15,157 bases of DNA from Opitutaceae bacterium (GTDB lineage: Bacteria; Verrucomicrobiota; Verrucomicrobiia; Opitutales; Opitutaceae): the NCBI GenBank assembly GCA_029979145.1, contig JAPOIC010000021.1, forward strand, positions 1-15,157. The letters are read 5' to 3'. Both the position numbers and the translations under genes were made by a program. Below are positions 7,401-15,157 of this stretch, piece after piece; position 1 is the first letter of the stretch, and every line of letters starts with the position of its first letter. A model generated the notes under the pieces. That model did no database searches and was not told the origin of the DNA. It worked only from the letters and a program-made list of their open reading frames with translations.

Positions 7401-9395
7401 TCAGTAGCCGAGCTCGACCATTTGATGGGCCGTGAACTCGGGCACGGTGAACGACACCGCGCCGGCCGCCGCCTTGAAGGCGAGGTCGCCGCCCGACGGG
7501 ACGAGGCGAACCGACTTCACCTTGCGCGGCAGCCGCAGGGTCACGGTCACGTCGCGCAGCGGCACGAGGTCCTCGATGAGCTCGACCGGCTGGCCGTTGA
7601 ACTTCCCCCGCGTGCTGGTCGGCGCGTAGAGCAGGTGCGTAACGTAGCGACGCTCCGCGCGCTGTTCCATGACGTTGATGCGCGCGCCGGTCGGCAGGTT
7701 GGTCTCGACCGGCAGTTTCGCCCCAAGCAGGCGGTTGAGCGCCGCGGCGAAAAAGTCGCGGTAGAGCGGTTGTCCGTAGCTCCGGTAGGCGCTGAAGATG
7801 TCGTGCGCAAAGTAGGCGATCTTCGAGCCCACGACCGCGGCGGGTGAAACCTGTCTCGGCGCATCGGGTGCATGCTGGTGCGAGCAGTAGTGCTCCCAGG
7901 TGCGGTTGAAATAGGATTCGCGCCGGCCGACGAGAACCTTGGCCGTGGTCGGCTTGATTTCGTAGGCGCAGCCGTGGATGACGACGGCCGACTTCACCGG
8001 CACGTCCGGCGTGAGCGGCGTGGCCATCAGGTAGTCCGGGTTGTTGGTCGTGCGGCCGAGCAGCTTGGCGCCGGGATCGATCGCAAAGGCATCCTGCGCC
8101 GGATTCAGCAACGCCGTGCCCGCGCCGATGATCTTGCCCCCGGCGGCGAGGAATTTCTTCGCCTGCACGGCCTTGGCCGGCGTCATCACGAAACCCTCGG
8201 GCAGAATGACGAGGTCAAAGCCGGTCCACGCCGACTGCTCATCGAGGACCACGAAAGGTTGGTGCAGCTCCAGCAGCATCCGGCCCGCACCCTCATCGGC
8301 CAGGAAAGTCTGGCCGTGGCCACCACGCCAGGAGCCTTGATTCTGGACGGAGCTCACGATCGCGATCTTGGCGACAGGTTTCACGTGGTCGCACCACGGC
8401 TCCTTTTGCTCCACCTCGGCATAGGCAGCGCCGATGAGCTTGTAGGTGTCGAGGTTCATTTCGCCGTCCGGGTGCAGCTGGTCGCCGATGCTGCACTTCG
8501 CGCCATAGGCGAGCATGGCGCCGCACTCGTAGCGCAGCGCGGCCGGACGCTTGAAGCCGCCGAACTCGCCCCACGTGTTGTGGAACTTGCCGGTCATGCC
8601 AAGGAAGTCCCACTTCTGCGTGATGACGTAGCGGGCCGACATCGGGAAATGGTCGTAGCCCCAGCCACCGGTGGGCAGCGACTCGAGCTCGAGGTGCGTG
8701 TTGAACGCGAGCGACTTCCGGGCGCCGAGCGAGATGTGGCCGGAATTGTGAAAGACCGGGTTGTCCTTGCGCACGGACTGCGCCGCCGCGGTGGTGGCCT
8801 TGAGGTAGCGCAGGAGCACGTCGGACGCGTAGCTTTGAACGTCGTCGTCCTTCTCCGGGTTGTAACCCAGCTGCTTCATCTCCTTCAGCGCGTCGTCGCT
8901 GTAGTCCCGGTGCGTGCCGATGATGTCGAGGAAGATGCCGTCGTTATCCGGCCAGCGCTGGCACACCTCCTCGATCTGCGCGCAGAGGTAGGCGAGATAA
9001 GGCGAGTTAAAGCGCAGGATGCGCACGAACCACTCGACTTCCAGCGGCTTGTAGAGCGTGCCGTCCTTCTTCTTCACCACCCAGGTCGGGTTGGCAAACG
9101 CGGCGAGCTCGTCGAGTCCGGCGCTGAGGTAAATGGGGCACCGCACGTTGATCTCGCGGCAGGCCTCAATCTGGCGCGCCAGCAAATCCGTCTTTAGGTG
9201 CGGGTGCATCTGCCCGATCTTCGTCGGGTGGTAGCTGTAGCCATGGTGGCACTTGGAGAACAGCGTGATTGAGTTCACGTGCCCGACCTTGAGCGCCTCC
9301 TGAAAACGCCGCTTGTCGAACTTCCCGCCGATCCCGGGGATCAGGCCGCTGGTGTGAAAATCGAGGTGAACCTGGCGGAAACGTAGGTGATGCAT
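7401..9395 (-). CDS. Putative glycoside hydrolase: GHL6 TIM-barrel with GH42-type trimerisation domain
   Basis: 664 residues in three parts. The N-terminal TIM-barrel-like domain begins RQVHLDFHTSG, continues through VNSITLFSKCHHGYSYHP and RCPIYLSAGLDE, and has acidic segments DGIFLDIIG near residue 152 and the Trp-rich GGWGYDHFPMS near 240; this matches the hypothetical glycosyl hydrolase 6 (GHL6) family. From about 340, KIAIVSS and VILPEGFVMTPAKAVQ to GGKIIGAGTALL form a flavodoxin/class I glutaminase-like fold typical of the beta-galactosidase trimerisation domain. A beta-sandwich end follows. No signal peptide is seen, so it probably acts on imported oligosaccharides. It leads an operon with a sugar dehydrogenase and lactonase. 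The substrate is unknown; alpha-fucosidase (GH151-like) or beta-galactosidase activity are candidates. Catalytic residues are not assigned. Confidence 0.88.
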   Translation of the reverse strand: MHHLRFRQVHLDFHTSGLIPGIGGKFDKRRFQEALKVGHVNSITLFSKCHHGYSYHPTKIGQMHPHLKTDLLARQIEACREINVRCPIYLSAGLDELAAFANPTWVVKKKDGTLYKPLEVEWFVRILRFNSPYLAYLCAQIEEVCQRWPDNDGIFLDIIGTHRDYSDDALKEMKQLGYNPEKDDDVQSYASDVLLRYLKATTAAAQSVRKDNPVFHNSGHISLGARKSLAFNTHLELESLPTGGWGYDHFPMSARYVITQKWDFLGMTGKFHNTWGEFGGFKRPAALRYECGAMLAYGAKCSIGDQLHPDGEMNLDTYKLIGAAYAEVEQKEPWCDHVKPVAKIAIVSSVQNQGSWRGGHGQTFLADEGAGRMLLELHQPFVVLDEQSAWTGFDLVILPEGFVMTPAKAVQAKKFLAAGGKIIGAGTALLNPAQDAFAIDPGAKLLGRTTNNPDYLMATPLTPDVPVKSAVVIHGCAYEIKPTTAKVLVGRRESYFNRTWEHYCSHQHAPDAPRQVSPAAVVGSKIAYFAHDIFSAYRSYGQPLYRDFFAAALNRLLGAKLPVETNLPTGARINVMEQRAERRYVTHLLYAPTSTRGKFNGQPVELIEDLVPLRDVTVTLRLPRKVKSVRLVPSGGDLAFKAAAGAVSFTVPEFTAHQMVELGY

Positions 9396-9505
9396 GGGGT
9401 GCGGGAACCATGGGGACGAATCCGCGGCAGATGCAACTCCCGTTGCGGGCGTTCACCGTCATGTCACGGACCGCACGCCGCGCGATATTAGCGTGCAAGT
9501 TGCGC

Positions 9506-9535
9506 TTCATAGCATGGTAAACGTTTCCTTCTGAA
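9506..9535 (-). promoter_or_regulatory. Candidate promoter of the glycoside hydrolase operon
   Basis: On the minus strand TTCAGA (9530-9535) and TATGAA (9506-9511) are each 4/6 matches to sigma-70 boxes, with an 18-base spacer. Transcription would start near 9499 and leave an untranslated leader of about 100 bases. The boxes are weak individually; the operator in the spacer adds support. Confidence 0.35.
9516..9528. promoter_or_regulatory. LacI/GalR-family-type operator
   Basis: GGTAAACGTTTCC has the central CpG and the AAACGTTT core typical of LacI-family regulators, with five of six symmetric positions pairing. It lies between the candidate -35 and -10 boxes, where a bound repressor would block RNA polymerase. 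The family-level reading follows from known LacI/PurR/CcpA sites. No LacI regulator gene is in this window. Confidence 0.5.
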
Positions 9536-9632
9536 TGTTCAGGGCTCGAAATTCCACTAGCCAACCGCCCGGCGCTTTTCCAAGCTCGCGCCCCTAAGCA
9601 CGTCAGTTTCCCCCAACCCTACACAACCCCCT

Positions 9633-12380
<2,748 letters not shown>

Positions 12381-12403
12381 GCTCAACCGACATCACCCCC
12401 TTC

Positions 12404-12434
12404 ACGGCCGCGGTTCACCCGCGGCCGTTTTTTT
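12404..12434 (+). terminator. Rho-independent terminator of hppA
   Basis: A 10-bp perfect GC-rich stem, ACGGCCGCGG (12404-12413) with CCGCGGCCGT (12419-12428), closes the loop TTCAC and runs directly into seven Ts (12428-12434). It begins 23 bases after the hppA stop and separates hppA from the reductase genes. Confidence 0.95.
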
Positions 12435-12464
12435 GGCCGAACGCCAAATCGGCGGGGCGCAGGG

Positions 12465-12491
12465 TTGTCAGCCGTGCGACCGTGCGATAGT
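12465..12491 (+). promoter_or_regulatory. Weak candidate promoter for the aldo/keto reductase genes
   Basis: TTGTCA (12465-12470) is 5/6 of a -35 box; GATAGT (12486-12491) is 4/6 of a -10 box, with a short 15-base spacer. RNA would start at or within a few bases of the ATG at 12501, which would fit the lack of a Shine-Dalgarno there (leaderless mRNA). A new promoter is expected here because a strong terminator lies just upstream. Confidence 0.25.
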
Positions 12492-12500
12492 CATCCGTCA

Positions 12501-13511
12501 ATGGACTACGTGAACTTCGGCCGCACGGGCGTAAAGGTCAGCCCGATCACTCTGGGATGCATGATGTTTGGCGGGAAGACCGATCTCGACGAGACCTGCC
12601 GCATCGTTGACCGCGCGATCGACGCCGGCATTAACTGCATCGACACCGCCAACGTCTACTCCCGCGGCAAGAGCGAGGAGTTCACCGGCGAGGCCCTCAA
12701 GCGCAACGGCCGGCGCGAACACGTTTTCCTCTGCACCAAGGTGCACGGCGTCATGGATCCCGACGAGCCGAACGCCCGCGGCAATTCGCGTCGGCACATC
12801 ATCCAGCAGTGCGAGGCCAGCCTGCGTCGTCTGCAGACCGACTACATCGACCTCTACCAAATCCACCGCCCGCAACCCGATATCCCGATCGACGAAACGC
12901 TGCGCGCCCTCGACGACCTCGTGCGCGCCGGCAAGGTCCGCTACACCGGCACGTCGACCTTCGCCGCGTGGCAATTCCTTGAGTCGCTCTGGTGCGCGAA
13001 GGAGCACCACCTCACGCCGTTCTCCTCGGAACAACCGCCCTACAACCTGCTCGACCGCCGCATCGAGCGCGAACTGCTCCCCATGTGCCGCACCTACGGC
13101 ATCGCCACGCTGCCGTGGAGCCCCCTCGCCAGCGGCATGCTCTCGGGCAAATACCGCGCCGGCCAGGAGCCGCCGGAGGGCTCCCGTTTCGCCGGTCTAA
13201 AAGACAGCCCCTTCCTCTCCCAGCGCTGGAACGACGGCTCGCTCGCCGCCGTGGAAAAACTCCTGCCGCTCGCCGCGGCCAAGGGCCTGCCGCTCTCGCA
13301 ATTCGCCTTGGCATGGGTCATCCGCCAGCCGGGCGTCACCAGCCCGATTATCGGACCCCGCACGCTCGCGCAACTGGACGACAACCTGAAGGCCGCGGAA
13401 GTCACCTTCACCCCGGAGGAGCTCGCCGCCATCGACGCGATCGTGCCGCCCGGCACGCACGTGTCGGAGTATTACCAGGCCCACTTTGGCCCGCACCCGC
13501 ATCGTTGGTGA
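12501..13511 (+). CDS. Aldo/keto reductase
   Basis: NAD(P)H-dependent oxidoreductase with a TIM-barrel fold, 336 residues from the ATG at 12501. An upstream TTG at 12465 would add 12 residues that do not fit the usual start MDYVNFGRTGVKVSP. The catalytic tetrad is complete: D48 and Y53 in IDTANVY, K80 in LCTKVHG, H122 in LYQIHRP. GCMMFGG near the N-terminus and IIGPRTLAQLDDNL near the C-terminus (cofactor phosphate-binding region) match the bacterial aryl-alcohol dehydrogenase / YajO-YghZ-like branch. It is cytoplasmic, with no signal peptide. A second aldo/keto reductase starts 10 bases after its stop, so the two are likely co-transcribed. The substrate cannot be read from the sequence; sugars, aldehydes and quinone-like compounds are all known for such enzymes. 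Confidence 0.95.
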   Translation: MDYVNFGRTGVKVSPITLGCMMFGGKTDLDETCRIVDRAIDAGINCIDTANVYSRGKSEEFTGEALKRNGRREHVFLCTKVHGVMDPDEPNARGNSRRHIIQQCEASLRRLQTDYIDLYQIHRPQPDIPIDETLRALDDLVRAGKVRYTGTSTFAAWQFLESLWCAKEHHLTPFSSEQPPYNLLDRRIERELLPMCRTYGIATLPWSPLASGMLSGKYRAGQEPPEGSRFAGLKDSPFLSQRWNDGSLAAVEKLLPLAAAKGLPLSQFALAWVIRQPGVTSPIIGPRTLAQLDDNLKAAEVTFTPEELAAIDAIVPPGTHVSEYYQAHFGPHPHRW

Positions 13512-13520
13512 TTTCGACTT

Positions 13521-14510
13521 ATGCGCTACCGCAACTTCGGCCGTCACGGCTTCTCCTGTTCGGAAATCGGCTTCGGCGCCTGGGCCATCGGCGGCGCCTG
13601 GGGTGAGCAACGCGAGGACGACTCCCTCGCCGCGCTGCACCGCGCGCTCGATCTCGGCTGCAACTTCATCGACACCGCCGCGGGCTACGGCGAAGGCCGC
13701 AGCGAGCGTCTCATCGCGCGCGTGCTCGCCGAACGCCGCGCCGCGGGCAAGAGCGACGAGGTCTTCGTCGCCACCAAAACGCCGCCCGCCGCCGGCGACT
13801 GGCCGCCCTCGCCCTACGATGTTGCCGACGAGCGCTACAGCGAAGCCTATCTCCGCGCCAACCTCGCGGAGCGGCTCGCGAACCTCGGCACCGAGCGCCT
13901 CGATCTCCTCCAACTGCACACGTGGACCCGCGCGTGGAACCGCAACCCCACGCCGTTCAAAGTCATGCGCCAGTTGCAACAGGAGGGCCTCATCGGGCTC
14001 ATCGGCGTCTCCACGCCGGAGCACGACCAGAACAGTGTCATCGACCTCATGCGCGACGGCTGGGTCGACAGCGTGCAGGTCATCTACAATCTCTTCGAAC
14101 AGGAACCCGCCGCCGAGCTGCTCGACACGGCCAAGGAATGCGGCGTTGGCATCATCGTGCGCGTGGCCTTCGACGAAGGCGCGCTCACCGGAAAGTTCAC
14201 TGCGGACACGACCTTCCCGGACGGCGACTTTCGGCAGGGCTATTTCGCCGGCGACCGGATGGCGCGCACCGTGGCCCGGGTCGAGGCGATCCGCGCTGAT
14301 CTGACCGGCACCGACTATACGCTCGCCCAAGCGGCGTTGAAGTTCGTGCTCGCCCACCCGGCGGTGTCGACGGTGATCCCGGGAATTCGCAATCCGGCGC
14401 AGGCCGACGCCAACTGCGGCGTCAGCGACCTGCCCGACCTGTCGGCCGCCTTGCTGCAGCAATTGCGCCGGCACGCTTGGCGTCGCGCGTTCTGGTATGG
14501 CGGCAAGTAG
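13521..14510 (+). CDS. Aldo/keto reductase, IolS-like
   Basis: Second reductase of the tandem pair, 329 residues, starting MRYRNFGRHGFSCSE. The tetrad is D51 and Y56 (IDTAAGYGEGRSE), K86 (VATKTPP) and H133 (LQLHTW). FGAWAIGGAWG at 18-28 is typical of the AKR11/IolS-like branch, different from its neighbour, so the pair is not a recent duplication. VIPGIRNPAQADANC near the C-terminus is the cofactor-binding end, and it closes with FWYGGK. ATG 13521 lies 10 bases after the previous stop. Substrate unknown; sugar or inositol-type polyol derivatives are plausible for the branch. A small membrane protein gene follows after 36 bases. Confidence 0.95.
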   Translation: MRYRNFGRHGFSCSEIGFGAWAIGGAWGEQREDDSLAALHRALDLGCNFIDTAAGYGEGRSERLIARVLAERRAAGKSDEVFVATKTPPAAGDWPPSPYDVADERYSEAYLRANLAERLANLGTERLDLLQLHTWTRAWNRNPTPFKVMRQLQQEGLIGLIGVSTPEHDQNSVIDLMRDGWVDSVQVIYNLFEQEPAAELLDTAKECGVGIIVRVAFDEGALTGKFTADTTFPDGDFRQGYFAGDRMARTVARVEAIRADLTGTDYTLAQAALKFVLAHPAVSTVIPGIRNPAQADANCGVSDLPDLSAALLQQLRRHAWRRAFWYGGK

Positions 14511-14546
14511 CCTTGCGCGGCCCGCGCCGGCTGCGATGCTGGCCGC

Positions 14547-14915
14547 GTGCCGCCGGTGCTCTTCCTCGCTCCGCTCTTCCTGCTCTTCGAGCTCTGGCAG
14601 CTCGTGATCTGCGAGCGTTACGTGGGCATCCGCCAGATCGAGCGCAACGGCGACCCGCGCGAACTCGGCCCCGGCGAAGGGGTGTCGTTCCTTTGGTCCG
14701 GCGCGCTCTTTGCCTACTGGGGTTGGATGCTCCTGCTGCTGTTTCAATCGTTCGGCCGCGTGCACGGCCTCGGCCTCATCGCCGTCACGGTGCTCGCCTA
14801 CGGACTGCGCCGGGTCTGCGGACTCAAGTGGCTGCTGGTGGTGCTGACCTTCGAAGGCGCGGTGCGCATCGGTCTCCTGTTCTCGCTCTGCGTCTACGTC
14901 TGGCGCCGGTTGTAG
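14547..14915 (+). CDS. Small four-helix membrane protein of unknown function
   Basis: 122 residues, not recognised. Four hydrophobic segments are visible: about 3-21 (VLFLAPLFLLFELWQLVIC), 47-67, 72-88 and 94-117, with a charged, soluble loop IRQIERNGDPRELGPGEG (28-45) between the first two. The start is taken as GTG at 14547; no in-frame ATG lies upstream. This frame is preferred over the overlapping 152-codon frame because the latter is an Arg/Pro-rich translation typical of a shadow. It lies 36 bases after the reductase pair and may share its transcript. It is probably in the inner membrane; no motif suggests an enzyme. Confidence 0.7.
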   Translation: MPPVLFLAPLFLLFELWQLVICERYVGIRQIERNGDPRELGPGEGVSFLWSGALFAYWGWMLLLLFQSFGRVHGLGLIAVTVLAYGLRRVCGLKWLLVVLTFEGAVRIGLLFSLCVYVWRRL

Positions 14916-15001
14916 TCACTGCGGTGATTACGTAGCCCAACTGCCCGTAATACTACCGATGCGCGGCGGCGCGGCGGGTTGGTATCATGATCCACGTCAC
15001 G

Positions 15002-15157
15002 ATGACCCGCCCTGCAAAGTGCACCACTTTTTCGTCCCTGCTCGTCGTCGGTCTGGCGGCGGCGGGATGCAAATCCATCACGGCCAAACTTGAGCCGGCG
15101 CCAGTGCCGGCCTACACGGCCGAGGCCTTGGATCTGCCGGGGATGCTGGGTGGGCGC
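15002..15157 (+). CDS. Lipoprotein, N-terminal fragment (runs off window)
   Basis: An open frame enters the right edge, 52 codons from ATG 15002; an in-frame ATG at 14987 would add five residues. The N-terminus is a lipoprotein signal: basic MTRPAK, hydrophobic SSLLVVGLAAA, and a lipobox-like AAGC with the lipidated Cys at residue 23. The visible mature part, KSITAKLEPAPVPAYTAEAL, is Pro/Ala-rich with no recognisable domain. Localisation to the cell envelope is well supported; function cannot be judged from this piece. A 71-86 base gap separates it from the preceding gene. Confidence 0.65.
   Translation, partial: MTRPAKCTTFSSLLVVGLAAAGCKSITAKLEPAPVPAYTAEALDLPGMLGGR

Noticed and set aside
7872..9197. 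A 441-codon plus-strand frame inside the glycoside hydrolase gene
   Set aside because: Arg/Val/Asp/His-rich shadow with no recognisable domain; the minus-strand gene explains the region.
9433..9446. Small inverted repeat GCAAC/GTTGC in the leader of the hydrolase operon as a riboswitch element
   Set aside because: A single 5-bp stem is expected by chance, and no known riboswitch core is present.
13197..14765. A 522-codon minus-strand frame across both aldo/keto reductases
   Set aside because: It crosses two real genes and a spacer, and its composition is that of an antisense GC shadow.
14912..14931. Hairpin GTAGTCAC/GTGATTAC overlapping the stop of the small membrane protein gene as a terminator
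   Set aside because: One G-T pair, low GC content and no T-run; too weak to call.

Overview
This is a GC-rich bacterial window in which most codons end in G or C. It is packed with short-spaced same-strand genes. The mix suggests a Verrucomicrobia genome close to the Opitutaceae: a glycoside hydrolase with a sugar-oxidation cassette, an enlarged membrane pyrophosphatase, tandem aldo/keto reductases, a gspDEF cluster and few strong Shine-Dalgarno sites. That assignment is inference from gene content and style; no marker gene fixes it.

Left part (1-4379, minus strand): a type II secretion / type IV pilus-like operon in the order gspD-gspE-gspF. gspF runs off the left edge. The secretin gene gspD is split by one in-frame TAG codon inside the low-complexity loop of its N3 domain; both halves otherwise look intact and share one reading frame.

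Middle spacer (4380-4764): a plus-strand tRNA-Leu(UAA), then four palindromic or repeated elements packed into about 165 bases. These are a perfect AT-rich palindrome touching the tRNA CCA, a GC-rich palindrome, and two diverged copies of a 33-bp REP-like element.

Minus-strand operon 9395-4765: a GHL6-type glycoside hydrolase with a GH42-like trimerisation domain, an SDR sugar dehydrogenase, an SMP-30 sugar lactonase and a calcineurin-like metallophosphoesterase, with gaps of 27, 4 and 7 bases. The first three can be read as release a sugar, oxidise it to the lactone, open the lactone. A LacI-family-type operator sits between candidate -35 and -10 boxes upstream.

Right part (9633-15157, plus strand): hppA, a 915-residue ion-pumping membrane pyrophosphatase well above the usual family length because of insertions, closed by a strong intrinsic terminator. 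Two tandem aldo/keto reductases follow, then a small four-helix membrane protein and the start of a lipoprotein cut by the window edge.

I see no CRISPR array, insertion sequence, phage gene or defence system. The best leads for a second look are the amber-split secretin, the enlarged pyrophosphatase, the repeat cluster behind the tRNA, and the sugar-oxidation operon with its operator.
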